From Enterococcus alishanensis (lineage in GTDB: Bacteria; Bacillota; Bacilli; Lactobacillales; Enterococcaceae), in contig NZ_JAHUZB010000007.1 of NCBI RefSeq assembly GCF_019218635.1, positions 62,001 through 126,000 on the forward strand: a DNA stretch of 64,000 bases, written 5' to 3'. The notes under the pieces were generated by a model. The model was not told the DNA's origin and ran no database searches. It saw only the letters and a program-made list of their open reading frames with translations. Positions 1 to 8,437 of this stretch are shown piece by piece; the first letter of the stretch is position 1; the number at the start of each line of letters is the position of its first letter. Position numbers and translations under genes: made by a program.

Positions 1-180
1 TGCCGCATTTAAATAATTATTTGACCAACCGCTGGCTACCAAATCGGCTAAAATTGAACTGCCGGAAGAATTCAAGAAACCATTAATCTGTAATCCAAAG
101 CCGATAAGCAAAAATACTTGCCAGTGCCATCTGGAGATCGGCAGCTGATCCAACTTTTTACCAATGTCTCTACTGTTCAT
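1..180 (-). CDS. MFS transporter, N-terminal fragment (runs off the window)
   Basis: Only the first 60 codons lie in the window; the gene continues leftward past base 1. The start is the ATG at 180. The visible N-terminus has the short polar lead-in (QLPISRWHWQVF) followed by a first hydrophobic segment with a glycine-rich patch, which is how sugar and acid transporters of the major facilitator superfamily begin. It resembles the N-terminus of the MFS gene at 10412-11803 in this window. The DeoR regulator next door, transcribed the same way, is a plausible local regulator. Substrate cannot be told. Confidence 0.65.
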   Translation of the reverse strand, partial: MNSRDIGKKLDQLPISRWHWQVFLLIGFGLQINGFLNSSGSSILADLVASGWSNNYLNAA

Positions 181-303
181 GATTGACCCTCCTGTTTGTT
201 TACGCTTTCATTTGATATCTATATATTACTTCAACAAAACCAAACTGTCAATATAAACCACAAAATTTTCTTTGAAACAAAGATTAAATTTTAAAAACAA
301 AAA

Positions 304-331
304 AAGAACCAGTTTTATAACTAGTTCTTTT
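304..331 (-). terminator. Rho-independent terminator of the deoR-type gene
   Basis: An 11-bp stem with one mismatch (AAGAACTAGTT / AACTGGTTCTT) and a 4-nt loop is followed on the minus strand by a run of T. It lies just past the stop codon at 346. Confidence 0.8.
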
Positions 332-345
332 CTCGTATTTATTCT

Positions 346-1104
346 TTAAAAATGAACTTCAATCCCTTGCTCTTTGAAAAAGTTGCGCCATTCTTGATTT
401 GGTCTTTTGTCGGTAATCACATGTTGGATTTGAGGGAATTCCGAAAGGTGAACAAAGGCTTTTTTATCAAACTTAGATTGATCAACTAATAAAACTACTT
501 GATTGGCTTGCTGAATCATCCGACGTTTGATCCGTGATTCCACTTCATTAGTATCAGTAACTCCGGTTTCCAAGTCAATGCCTTTACAACTAATTAAGGC
601 AACATCAACATTGTAATGTTGAATGGCTTGCTCAGTTAAATCTCCCTGTAGCGACAAAGTACGCTTATTTAATTCTCCCCCGGTTGATAGCACATTCACA
701 TTTGAAACCAACAATTCTTTCAAGGCTTCTGATGAATTTGTCACAATCATTAAATCATCACGATCTTTTAATAGCTTCATTGTTTCCATCACTGTTGAAC
801 TTGAATCGGCGTACATTGTATTAGTCGTTGCCAGTAGTTCTCTTGCTGTGATAGCGATCGCTTGCTTAGCTTCCATATTTTTTTCTGCCCGTTTATAAAA
901 GGGGATATTGGAGACAGTCTCTTCAACATTTAAGATTGCGCCGCCATAAGTCCTCGTCAATACACCTTCTGACTCCAGCTTATCTAAGTCACGACGAATC
1001 GTTTCCTCAGTAACAGAAAATTTTTGACTTAGATCAGCGACAGATACTTTTTTTTCATTTAGCAATAATTGTTTAATAATAATAATGCGGTCTCTTCCAG
1101 CCAT
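346..1104 (-). CDS. DeoR/GlpR-family transcriptional regulator
   Basis: 252 residues, the usual length of the family. Residues about 5-60 form the DeoR winged helix (VTEETIRRDLDKLESEG is the recognition region). The rest is the DeoR sugar-phosphate sensor domain, with the phosphate-binding-like stretch YADSSSTVMETMK and the conserved ISCKGIDLETGVTD segment. Such proteins repress sugar catabolic genes until a phosphorylated sugar binds. The ATG follows a strong GGAGGGAG ribosome site. It sits beside, and is transcribed with the same polarity as, the partial MFS gene, so a role in that gene's sugar pathway is likely but inferred. A terminator closes the gene. Confidence 0.88.
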   Translation of the reverse strand: MAGRDRIIIIKQLLLNEKKVSVADLSQKFSVTEETIRRDLDKLESEGVLTRTYGGAILNVEETVSNIPFYKRAEKNMEAKQAIAITARELLATTNTMYADSSSTVMETMKLLKDRDDLMIVTNSSEALKELLVSNVNVLSTGGELNKRTLSLQGDLTEQAIQHYNVDVALISCKGIDLETGVTDTNEVESRIKRRMIQQANQVVLLVDQSKFDKKAFVHLSEFPQIQHVITDKRPNQEWRNFFKEQGIEVHF

Positions 1105-1253
1105 ATGACTCCCTCCTTTTTCTTTGTTTCATTTTAACATACAGTCAATAACAAAAAAAGGATAAAATCTTCGAAACAGACTTTTTATCTTTGTTTTATC
1201 AGAAAAACCCAAAAAAATGTTGTTTTAATATAATGATTTATACATTGTAAAGC

Positions 1254-1970
1254 CTATTCTATTAAGGTTGCTGACGGATTTCCGGCTGTCAAAGTAATGA
1301 TTTGACTATCAATAGAAAAATACGAGTCAATCTTCTTTTTAAGCTCTTGAACCGCTTGATTAGCTCTTTCAGCTTGTTCTTGATTGATCGATTCCAAGAC
1401 TAAAACGGCATCTGTTGTCTTTTCCAATAACATAGTTCTTTGGGCCTCTCGCCAATTTAAACAACGACAAACAGCACCTGTTTGATCATAATAAATGATT
1501 TCTTCTGGTAATGCCGGGGCATCTTTATCCGCGCCTAACGGAAAGAATGATTCGCCCCCTTGCGCTTTCCCTAAGATTAAATCACCATCAATTGCTTCAA
1601 GATCTTCACCGCCAGCTGGCACAGCAAATTCTAAAGATATACTATTGTAAATATCTACCAATGGATTAATCGGTTCAAACTCACGACCTTGACTTGCTCT
1701 CTTTAGCAAAGCTTCAATTGATGATCGAGCGCCTTTTTTAGTCTTAAATTGACTAAATGCTTCCCGCCACAGAGCAATTACTTCATTTTGACTAAAAACA
1801 TCGGCTGTTAAAAATTTTTGACTTTCTTTAACTGCCTCTGCCAACATGTTCTTGAAGTCATCATATTTCTCATCTACAACCTGATTATTTAAACCTTTTG
1901 CAATTACTACTTGAATTTGTGCCGTTGGAAAAATCTCCCAAAAGTCTTTTGTAACAATGATTTTTTTCAT
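1254..1970 (-). CDS. B3/B4 tRNA-binding-domain protein (PheRS beta-like)
   Basis: 238 residues containing the B3/4 fold found in phenylalanyl-tRNA synthetase beta subunits and in free-standing proteins. Supporting stretches are NPLVDIYNSISLEFAVPAGGEDL and the following beta-rich segment with GDLILGKAQGGESFFPLG. No aminoacylation domain is present. The family is thought to bind RNA or hydrolyse mischarged tRNA, but its function is not settled. Its ATG overlaps the stop codon of the decayed GNAT frame (ATGA), so the MarR, GNAT and B3/4 genes were probably one translationally coupled operon. Confidence 0.75.
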   Translation of the reverse strand: MKKIIVTKDFWEIFPTAQIQVVIAKGLNNQVVDEKYDDFKNMLAEAVKESQKFLTADVFSQNEVIALWREAFSQFKTKKGARSSIEALLKRASQGREFEPINPLVDIYNSISLEFAVPAGGEDLEAIDGDLILGKAQGGESFFPLGADKDAPALPEEIIYYDQTGAVCRCLNWREAQRTMLLEKTTDAVLVLESINQEQAERANQAVQELKKKIDSYFSIDSQIITLTAGNPSATLIE

Positions 1971-2458
1971 ATAATTTTTTCTCCTTGGTCTAATATTCGA
2001 TATTTTTTGTAAATATGATTAGGCAGATCAATTGCCGTTGACAAGCTAATAATTGATATCTCCTGCTCTTCGACTATTTCTTCCACCTTTTCCCATAGCA
2101 ACAAAACGAAATCAATTCTTCAAGAGTTCTCTGAAATAAATATTTCAGCAATTTCTAGACGATTATGGAGTCTTTTCTTTAGATCTTTATGATCATACTT
2201 AATTTTTAAATAACCTATAATTTGTCTATCAATTTTTATTAAATAAAATAGAGTGCCAGGACAATTCAGTTCTCTTTGCAAGTTTTGATATAGATATTGT
2301 TTTGTAAATCTGCTTAATTTAGTAAGTTTATCTTTTTCTTTTACATATGTTAACTGCATTTGATATATATTTAAAAAGGTTTCCTTCGTGGCTAATGATA
2401 GTTGTTTAATACGTTCGTTTGCCTCCTTTTTTGACATATTCCCAATCAGCTTCGACAT
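1967..2458 (-). pseudogene. GNAT acetyltransferase broken by an in-frame stop
   Basis: The first part (2120-2458, 112 residues) matches the N-terminal half of a GNAT N-acetyltransferase (IKQLSLATKETF, then a beta strand pair ending LEIAEIFIS). It stops at TGA 2120-2122. The same frame continues for 50 more codons without another stop and looks like the missing GNAT C-terminus (WEKVEEIVEEQ, then LSTAIDLPNHIYKKY). It ends in a TGA that overlaps the ATG of the next gene. The acetyl-CoA loop at the junction is degenerate: the expected QxxGxG/A signature reads S-stop-RIDF. The 5' end is also odd. A strong GGAGG lies inside the end of the marR gene but no start codon follows it in frame. I read this as a single nonsense mutation in an already decaying gene. 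Confidence 0.7.
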
Positions 2459-2858
2459 TTTTTTTAACCATTGCCATTAGCCGAGCCAATTCGGCAATTT
2501 CTATTGCTGATAAATTTTGCAACGCCATTTGGTTGGAATAGTTGTTTTCTCTTAAAATGAAGGCTGCAGCTGCTTGTCCCTGATCAGTTACATATAAACG
2601 TTTGATCTTTTTATTTTCAGGATCATTCTTTTTTTCAATAAAATCATGATTCTCTAACTTTGAAATGGCCCGAGCCGCAGTCGTTCGATCGACTTTGATT
2701 AACTCAGCTAATTGGTCAGGAATAATCCCAGGTTGTTCAGCAATGCGCACCAGATATAAATATTGCCCACGGGTTAAATCAAATTGCTTAAATTCAATAT
2801 TGGCAATGCCATCTAATGAACGGGCAATCACTCCTATTTCCCTTAAAATATCTGTCAA
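2406..2858 (-). CDS. MarR-family transcriptional regulator
   Basis: 150 residues. The winged-helix core is clear: LTRGQYLYLVRIAEQPG, then LIKVDRTTAARAISKLE as the recognition helix, and the KKNDPENKKIKRLYVTDQG wing. The ATG at 2858 follows TCAGGAGGTAAAATT, a strong ribosome site. A perfect 12-bp palindrome lies 46 bp upstream and is a good self-operator. The neighbouring oxidoreductase pair ends just upstream behind a terminator, so control of those genes by this protein is only a guess. Confidence 0.88.
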   Translation of the reverse strand: MTDILREIGVIARSLDGIANIEFKQFDLTRGQYLYLVRIAEQPGIIPDQLAELIKVDRTTAARAISKLENHDFIEKKNDPENKKIKRLYVTDQGQAAAAFILRENNYSNQMALQNLSAIEIAELARLMAMVKKNVEADWEYVKKGGKRTY

Positions 2859-2903
2859 AATTTTACCTCCTGAATTGAATATTCACAGCTTATCTTATTT
2901 TTA

Positions 2904-2915
2904 TTGCAAATGCAA
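2904..2915. promoter_or_regulatory. Candidate MarR operator
   Basis: TTGCAAATGCAA pairs TTGCA with TGCAA around a 2-bp centre. It lies upstream of the marR-type start at 2858, in the position expected for autorepression, and its sequence resembles known MarR-family sites of TTGC-GCAA type. Confidence 0.5.
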
Positions 2916-2935
2916 CAATTTCCATAATAAATAGA

Positions 2936-2963
2936 ACCACTTGAAAACTTCTCTTCAAGTGGT
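2936..2963 (-). terminator. Terminator after the namA-like gene
   Basis: A 10-bp perfect stem (ACCACTTGAA / TTCAAGTGGT) with an 8-nt loop lies just beyond the stop at 2970. The downstream minus strand is AT-rich but has only a weak T run. Confidence 0.65.
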
Positions 2964-2969
2964 CTAAAT

Positions 2970-4043
2970 TTATTTAGCGTCACCAAATTGTTTACGCTCA
3001 GCAACATTTTTCATTTGCCCTCTTTGGTAAGAATGATTGTATACTTTAAAACCATGATCGTGTAAATCATTGGCTGCTTCGGCTAACCAATTAGGATTGC
3101 GAAGTAATTCTCGACCTAATACAACTAAATCGGCTTGTTGATTTTCCACAATATATTCACACATTCCAGGATCACTTAGCAAACCAACAGTGGCTACAGG
3201 AATAGTGACGGCTTCTTTCATCTTTGTCGCAAAAGGTGTTTGATAACCGGCGTGAATCGGGAAATTGGGTTGGCGATCTAATAATCCGCCAGTGGAAATA
3301 TCTAAACAATTAATTCCTGCTTGTTCCAGCCATTGACCAATTTGTTGAAAATCTTCAATGCTATTTTGCTCTTTTGGGTCAGCATAATTTGTTAGTGATA
3401 AACGAATCCATAAAGGACCTTGATAAATCGCCCGAACCCTTTCTACCACTTCCTTGACAAAACGATAACGGTTTTCTAAGCTGCCGCCATACTGATCGGT
3501 TCTTTGATTCGTCAACGGTGATAAAAACTGATCCATTAAGTAACCGTGAGCCCCATGTAATTCGATCATATCCACTCCAGCAGAAACTGCTCGTTGGACC
3601 GCGTCAACAAAAGCCTGCTCCACTGATTGAATCTCATCAAGAGTCATTTCATTTGGTGTCGCAAATTCTTCGTTGTAAGCAATTGCACTAGGTGCCAACG
3701 GATAATCGGCATCTTCGGCTTTTCGCCCAGCGTGATTTAATTGTAAACTCACTTGGCTGCCTAAATAATGTAATTGATCAACTAATTTTTTTAATTCCAT
3801 TTTTTGTTGATCGTTCCATAAACCTAAATCTTGGCTTGAGATTCGACCGTCTGGAGTCACGCCAGTCGCTTCAATAATTATTAAACCCACTTGACCAATC
3901 GCTCGCGCACCATAATGACCAAAATGAAAAGGAGTGACAACACCATCTTGTTTTTTGACTTCATACATACACATTGGCGACATCACTACTCGATTTTTTA
4001 AGTTCAGACCGGCAATTTCGACTGGAGATAATAATAAAGACAT
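2970..4043 (-). CDS. namA: Old yellow enzyme family NADPH dehydrogenase (NamA/YqjM-like)
   Basis: 357 residues forming a single FMN-binding TIM barrel. Supporting signatures are NRVVMSPMCMYE at the N-terminus (the Cys that tunes FMN in the YqjM subfamily), the substrate-binding pair in ELHGAHGYLMDQFLSP, the TDQYGGSLENRYRF loop, and the phosphate-binding VVLGRELLRNPNW near the C-terminus. The family reduces activated C=C bonds of enones, quinones and nitro compounds with NADPH. The gene lies 12 bp behind the quinone-oxidoreductase-like gene, so the two are probably cotranscribed as a reactive-electrophile detoxification pair. Confidence 0.88.
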   Translation of the reverse strand: MSLLLSPVEIAGLNLKNRVVMSPMCMYEVKKQDGVVTPFHFGHYGARAIGQVGLIIIEATGVTPDGRISSQDLGLWNDQQKMELKKLVDQLHYLGSQVSLQLNHAGRKAEDADYPLAPSAIAYNEEFATPNEMTLDEIQSVEQAFVDAVQRAVSAGVDMIELHGAHGYLMDQFLSPLTNQRTDQYGGSLENRYRFVKEVVERVRAIYQGPLWIRLSLTNYADPKEQNSIEDFQQIGQWLEQAGINCLDISTGGLLDRQPNFPIHAGYQTPFATKMKEAVTIPVATVGLLSDPGMCEYIVENQQADLVVLGRELLRNPNWLAEAANDLHDHGFKVYNHSYQRGQMKNVAERKQFGDAK

Positions 4044-4055
4044 TTAGTTTTCCTC

Positions 4056-5006
4056 CTAATTTAAAATAATAGTTTTTCCAAAGCTTTTTTGACTTTCCAG
4101 ATATTCATGGGCAAGACGCACTTCTGATAATTTAAAAACTTTTTCTGGTTGAATGGTTACTCGGAATTCTTCAATATAATCCAAGAGCTGATTTAATTTT
4201 GGGCTGGACACATCTCCAGAATAAAAACCCGTTAAATAACCACCATTTGTATCCATAATTGGATCAAACTCTTCTAAATACCATTTTCCACCTAGTAGGC
4301 CTGTATTACAAATAATACCTGCTAATAAAAGATGCTGAAAGCTATTTTTTATGGTAGCGGGGCCGATTAATTCAAATATTTTATCAAAGCTTGCTTCTGT
4401 TTGTAATTTTCCATCTTGATCTTCAATAACTGTATCAAAGCCTGCTTTTAATAGCTGTTCTTTTTTCGTCAAACTACGAGTTGTCCCACAAATCTCTATT
4501 TGCGGAAATTGTGCTTTAACCAAATTTAAAAAAGCAAGCCCAACACCACTAGTGGCACCTCGCACTAAAATCGAATCGGTTTCTTTAATGTTTAATCTTT
4601 TCATTGAGCCAAAAGCTGTAAAATAAGTTTCAGGAATTGTTGCTAATATTTCCCAAGGCAACCTTGTATTCACTGGGTAAATTTGCTGGTTTGGCAGCAA
4701 AACATATTCTGCGTAACTGCCGTCAAAATCGCGACCCATTTCTCCCATAATCGAAATAACTGTTTGACCGATAGGTAATTTTGCTTCATCTGTTGTTTCA
4801 ACGATCACACCCACTGCCTCAATGCCTAAAATTCTGGGGAAAGAGACACTAGGTGACAAACCTTGACGAGTAAAAATTTCTGAGTGATTGATGCCAAAAC
4901 CTTTTACTTGAACCAAACTCCAGCCAGCTTTAACTTTAGGTTTTTCTACATCCGTATAAATCAATTTCTCCGGTCCACCAGCTTCATATACAACAATGGC
5001 TTTCAT
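4056..5006 (-). CDS. Zinc-free medium-chain dehydrogenase / quinone oxidoreductase-like protein
   Basis: 316 residues of MDR superfamily type. The N-terminal GroES-like domain (VQVKGFGINHSEIFTRQG, GIEAVGVIVE) lacks the catalytic zinc ligands of alcohol dehydrogenases. The Rossmann domain has the nucleotide-binding loop ILVRGATSGVGLAFLNL at about residue 150. Such enzymes reduce quinones or conjugated carbonyls with NADPH. The ATG overlaps the stop of the degraded ABC permease frame upstream (ATGA), with GGAGGAATTTAG ahead of it, so the gene may have inherited that operon's expression signals. It is followed directly by the old-yellow-enzyme gene. Confidence 0.82.
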   Translation of the reverse strand: MKAIVVYEAGGPEKLIYTDVEKPKVKAGWSLVQVKGFGINHSEIFTRQGLSPSVSFPRILGIEAVGVIVETTDEAKLPIGQTVISIMGEMGRDFDGSYAEYVLLPNQQIYPVNTRLPWEILATIPETYFTAFGSMKRLNIKETDSILVRGATSGVGLAFLNLVKAQFPQIEICGTTRSLTKKEQLLKAGFDTVIEDQDGKLQTEASFDKIFELIGPATIKNSFQHLLLAGIICNTGLLGGKWYLEEFDPIMDTNGGYLTGFYSGDVSSPKLNQLLDYIEEFRVTIQPEKVFKLSEVRLAHEYLESQKSFGKTIILN

Positions 5007-5495
5007 CTAAATTCCTCCAATTCAAACTTTTTTTCGATACTATTCAATAAAATCGTCACAAATACACATAACACAACCGTAGCTAAGGTACCCCAAATCA
5101 TTTTAACTATACTCTGTGTCCGTAAACCATCAAACAAAATGGTTCCTAATCCACCAGCATTCATTTTGGATCTTTAAAGGATCAATTTCTTTTAAACCCG
5201 TAGTAAACGTCCGCGATAAAATGGATTCACTATATAAGGTTAACACAATGATGGCTGTGACTTTACCCAAACCGCTAATCGGAATCAGCAAAGCAAAAAA
5301 AAGCATAGCTTGGAATCGAGTACAATGCTGAAAAAAATAGTTTATACTTGCTAGTCCTTTAGGTCGTTGTAAAAATAATAAAATCAACACTATCGCCAAT
5401 ACTAAATCTAAAAATAGTGAACTTAAAACCAAATGAGTATGTTGCCAAAGAGCTAACAATAAATCTGAATGGAAATCATTCCAATAGTTAAGCAT
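5003..5495 (-). pseudogene. Decayed osmoprotectant ABC permease (OpuCB-type)
   Basis: The frame from 5495 begins like an OpuC-type membrane permease (LLLALWQHTHLVLSSLFLDL) and carries PISGLGKVTAIIVLTLYSES and TGLKEIDPL. It then skips about 50 residues of the family's core and goes out of frame, stopping at 5130. A second reading frame picks up with MNAGGLGTILFDGLR and continues through a final hydrophobic segment to a TGA overlapping the ATG of the next gene. So the gene has an internal deletion plus frameshift. The family normally has about 210 residues. Loss of function is near certain; the exact substrate (glycine betaine, choline, carnitine) cannot be told. Confidence 0.75.
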
Positions 5496-5496
5496 A

Positions 5497-5670
5497 TTAC
5501 ATCCCCCGCCAAATTTCTGCTTCTTGATAAACCGTGTCCAATAATTTTTTTACAAAAGCATCATTGGGATGAGCAATTATTTCTGAAGGTGTAGCAAATT
5601 GACATATTTTCCCTTGATTCATGATCATGACTTTATTTCCTAGAAGAAAAGCTTCGTTGATGTCGCTCAT
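5497..5670 (-). pseudogene. C-terminal remnant of the matching ABC ATPase (OpuCA-type)
   Basis: 57 codons reading SDINEAFLLGNKVMIMNQG followed by a segment with FATPSEIIAHP and FVKKLL. This is the end of an osmoprotectant-type ABC ATPase after the H-loop, where intact proteins read THD-x-x-EA. The Walker A, signature and Walker B regions are missing upstream. The stop codon lies 2 bp before the start of the permease remnant, preserving the original operon order. The bases above 5670 show nothing of the ATPase, so the break lies near there. Confidence 0.75.
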
Positions 5671-6082
5671 AATGTAAAGGTTGATAAATTAATGCCGTCA
5701 AACTTGCATTACTTAGACTGATTTCATTTACCAATAATATCATCTTTAAACCAATTAAACTTTGAAAAATCCAAATCACACTTCTATATTTTAAAAACTT
5801 ATTTCTATGTACTTTTGTATTCTGCAACCAACTTACTCACTTAATCTACGTCCTTAAAAAATAATTCACACTTCAAAATACTACAGTAAAAAAACAGATA
5901 TTATATTTTCCCTCAGCAAAAAAATTGCTTTTTGTTTCATTTTAATAGATGATGTAAGGAGTTTCATGTTTAGTTTGCTAGTGTTTTACGTTTTATTTAA
6001 AAAACATGGAATTTAATCTATAAATTTCCATGCTGATATTTATTACACAGATTTTTATACTGTTATATTTTTAGGAGGCGCT
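5671..6082. other. Intergenic region with a leader ORF and hairpin before the importer operon
   Basis: AT-rich sequence between the ABC remnants and the rightward importer genes. A possible 64-codon leftward frame at 5633-5827 overlaps the ATPase remnant and shows no protein-like features. Close to the importer, AAGGAG at 5956-5961 precedes a 16-codon ORF (5966-6016, MFSLLVFYVLFKKHGI). The inverted repeat CATGGAA / TTCCATG (6005-6011, 6026-6032) overlaps that ORF's stop. No T-box or SAM-riboswitch consensus is visible. The importer start at 6083 has its own GGAGG. Confidence 0.4.
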
Positions 6083-6805
6083 ATGATTGAATTAGTCAAC
6101 GTATCAAAGAATTATCCAACCACATCCGCTTTGAAAAATATTAACCTCTCTTTGACGCCAGGAGAAATCGTCGGCATCGTTGGAAAAAGCGGCTCAGGAA
6201 AGTCGACTTTATTGCGTCTACTAAATCTGATGGAATCACCTAGTGAAGGAAGCATTCTAATCGATGGTATTGATAGCCGAACTTTTACAAAAAAGGACCT
6301 CCGCCATCAGCAGCAACAAATGGCACTCGTTTTTCAAAATTTTAATCTGTTAGAGAACTTGAACGCTTATGACAATGTCGCTTTACCTTTAAAATTATTG
6401 AAGAAAAAGCAGCATGAAAAAGTCCGACAGCTCCTCACCTTTGTGGACATGAGTCACAAGGCTGCAGCCTATCCCGCCCAATTATCTGGTGGAGAAAAGC
6501 AGCGGGTTGGAATCGCACGAGCATTGAGTCGAACACCTAGTTGGTTATTTTGTGATGAAGCGACTAGTTCTTTAGATGAAGAAAATACCGCTAGTGTCGT
6601 CAGTTTATTGAAAAAAACGCATCTAGAATTTCGACCGACGATCGTCTTTGTTAGTCACGAGCTTCAGACTTTAAAAAGTCTTTGTCAACGGATTTTAGTC
6701 TTAGAAAATGGTCGTTTGATTGGAGATTTCCAAAACAATCCCCAACAATTTCCTGTTGAAACTCTAAGCTACCTTGAAAAAGTCGAAAGGAGTTTACTGC
6801 CATGA
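6083..6805 (+). CDS. ABC transporter ATPase (MetN-like, short form)
   Basis: 240 residues. Walker A GKSGSGKST (about residue 35), Q-loop QNFNLLENL, signature LSGGEKQRVGIARAL, Walker B WLFCDEATSSLD and the H-loop VSHE are all intact. Methionine-type MetN proteins are usually about 340 residues, with a C-terminal NIL/ACT-like domain that senses methionine. That domain is absent, so feedback inhibition of the classical kind should be missing. It overlaps the permease gene by 4 bp, and a NlpA/MetQ-type lipoprotein follows, so the import direction is clear. The ligand may be methionine or another small amino acid. Confidence 0.87.
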   Translation: MIELVNVSKNYPTTSALKNINLSLTPGEIVGIVGKSGSGKSTLLRLLNLMESPSEGSILIDGIDSRTFTKKDLRHQQQQMALVFQNFNLLENLNAYDNVALPLKLLKKKQHEKVRQLLTFVDMSHKAAAYPAQLSGGEKQRVGIARALSRTPSWLFCDEATSSLDEENTASVVSLLKKTHLEFRPTIVFVSHELQTLKSLCQRILVLENGRLIGDFQNNPQQFPVETLSYLEKVERSLLP

Positions 6806-7473
6806 ACTTCTTGGAAAAATTGGTGGCAAATTGGCCTGCTTTACTGACTGGGTTACAGGAGACTGGTTTGATGATGCTAATTTCACTATTTTTTTGCTTG
6901 ATCATTGGTCTTCCGCTTGGTTTAGGGTTGTTTTTAGTCAATCCTAAAGTAAAAAGACAGCCTCCACTTTTTTATTGGCTGTTTAACTTTATCGTGACCA
7001 TGATCCGCTCCTTTCCTTATTTATTACTTGTGATCGCTTTGATTCCAGTGACCCGCTCGATTTTGGGGAAAGCATTCGGTCCGATTCCTTCAGCAGTTCC
7101 ATTAAGTATTGTTGCCATCGCAATTTTTGCTCGCTTAGTTGAACAAGTCTTATTGGATCTACCAGCAGAAATATCTGATTTGGCTAATTCTTTAGGCACC
7201 TCAAAATTACAATATATTTGGCATTTTCTATTAGTCGAAGCTCGTAGTGGGTTAGTTTTAGCCTTTACGACAACAACCGTTAGTCTGATTTCTTACTCAA
7301 CAGTAATGGGGATTGTTGGCGGTGGTGGAATCGGTGATTTTGCGGTTCGAGTTGGTTATCAACGATACGAGTACGGCATTATGTATGTGGCGATTGTGAT
7401 CATGATTACTTTAGTTTTTATTTTACAAATGCTTGGCAATACCCTTGCCCAAAAACTAGACAAAAGAAAGTAG
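6802..7473 (+). CDS. ABC transporter permease (MetI-like)
   Basis: 223 residues with five predicted membrane segments. The EAA loop that docks on the ATPase reads EISDLANSLGTSKLQYIWHF. The GGGGIGDFAVRVGYQRYEY stretch near the C-terminus is characteristic of MetI-type permeases. ATGA overlap with the ATPase gene implies coupled translation. Length matches the family (about 215-225). Confidence 0.9.
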   Translation: MNFLEKLVANWPALLTGLQETGLMMLISLFFCLIIGLPLGLGLFLVNPKVKRQPPLFYWLFNFIVTMIRSFPYLLLVIALIPVTRSILGKAFGPIPSAVPLSIVAIAIFARLVEQVLLDLPAEISDLANSLGTSKLQYIWHFLLVEARSGLVLAFTTTTVSLISYSTVMGIVGGGGIGDFAVRVGYQRYEYGIMYVAIVIMITLVFILQMLGNTLAQKLDKRK

Positions 7474-7481
7474 GAGAAAAA

Positions 7482-8300
7482 ATGAAAAAAATTTATTTTG
7501 TGTTGTTAGCTATTGTATCGGGAGTTATTTTAAGTGCTTGTGGGGAAAGTAAACAAACTGAACAAAAAGAGAATAAAGAAATCACGGTGGCTGTGCAATT
7601 AGAGTCAGCTAAGGATATTTTAGAAATCGCCAAAGAGACAGCGGAAAAACAAGGCTACCAGATTAATATTATGCAAGTCAATGATAATGTTGCTTATAAT
7701 GACGCAGTGCAGCATGATGAAGCAGATGCGAACTTTGCCCAGCACGTTCCTTTCATGGAAATGTTTAATGAAGAAAAATCTGCCGATTTAGTTGCTGTCC
7801 AACCAATTTATTACTTTACTGGCGGCTTTTATTCAAAAGACTATCAAAAACTCGCTGATTTACCAGAAAATGCTAAAGTTGGCATTCCCAGCGATCCAAC
7901 AAACGAAGGTCGAGCACTTGCTATTTTGAATGAAAATGGCCTAATCAAATTAAAGGCTGGAACTGGTTACAATGGCACTGTTGCTGATGTCGTTGAAAAC
8001 CCCAAAAATATCACCTTTGAACAGATTGACTTATTAAATTTAGTACAGGCCTATGATGAAACTGATATTGCTATGGTTTTTTGTTATCCTTCTTATTTAG
8101 AACCTGCTGGCTTGACGACTAAAGATGCGATTTTACTTGAAGATGAGCCAGCAAGTGAACACTATGCTTTACAGCTCGTTACGCGAGAAGACGAAAAAGA
8201 CAGTCAAAAAATCAAAGTCTTAAAAGAAGCAATGACTACAAAGGAAGTGGCTAATTATATCAAAGAACATTCTGGTGGTGCCAATGTGCCAGCCTTTTAA
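7482..8300 (+). CDS. NlpA/MetQ-family substrate-binding lipoprotein
   Basis: 272 residues. The signal peptide ends in the lipobox LSAC, with Cys20 as the lipidated residue, so the protein is tethered outside the membrane. The mature part is the two-lobed NlpA fold: DEADANFAQHVPFMEMFN, then VGIPSDPTNEGRAL, and the closing AMVFCYPSYL region. MetQ proteins bind L- or D-methionine, but paralogues bind other ligands, and without the NIL domain on the ATPase I leave the ligand open. It lies 8 bp behind the permease gene with GGAG ahead. A terminator follows. Confidence 0.88.
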   Translation: MKKIYFVLLAIVSGVILSACGESKQTEQKENKEITVAVQLESAKDILEIAKETAEKQGYQINIMQVNDNVAYNDAVQHDEADANFAQHVPFMEMFNEEKSADLVAVQPIYYFTGGFYSKDYQKLADLPENAKVGIPSDPTNEGRALAILNENGLIKLKAGTGYNGTVADVVENPKNITFEQIDLLNLVQAYDETDIAMVFCYPSYLEPAGLTTKDAILLEDEPASEHYALQLVTREDEKDSQKIKVLKEAMTTKEVANYIKEHSGGANVPAF

Positions 8301-8317
8301 CCTTAAATAATTATCGC

Positions 8318-8360
8318 GCGCAAGCTAAGAAATTCTCGAAATTTTGTTAGTTTGCGCTTT
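8318..8360 (+). terminator. Terminator of the importer operon
   Basis: GCGCAAGCTAA pairs with TTAGTTTGCGC (one bulge), with an inner GAAATT/AATTTT pairing and a T-rich tail ending near 8363. Confidence 0.8.
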
Positions 8361-8373
8361 TTTATAAAAAAAA

Positions 8374-8397
8374 CGCAGACAATATTCTGTCTGCGTC
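8374..8397 (-). terminator. Terminator of the leftward aldolase operon
   Basis: A perfect 9-bp stem (ACGCAGACA / TGTCTGCGT) with a 6-nt loop, followed on the minus strand by eight T. It stands back to back with the importer terminator. Confidence 0.85.
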
Positions 8398-8437
8398 CTA
8401 CATATAAAGTTTCACAAATTCTTTTTACTAAACTATT

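Noticed and set aside
5633-5827. A 64-codon leftward ORF
   Set aside because: Overlaps the ABC ATPase remnant in another frame and has no ribosome site or protein-like features.
5671-6082. A T-box or SAM riboswitch before the methionine-type importer
   Set aside because: No T-box sequence, no S-box core and no terminator with competing antiterminator; only a short ORF and a small inverted repeat.
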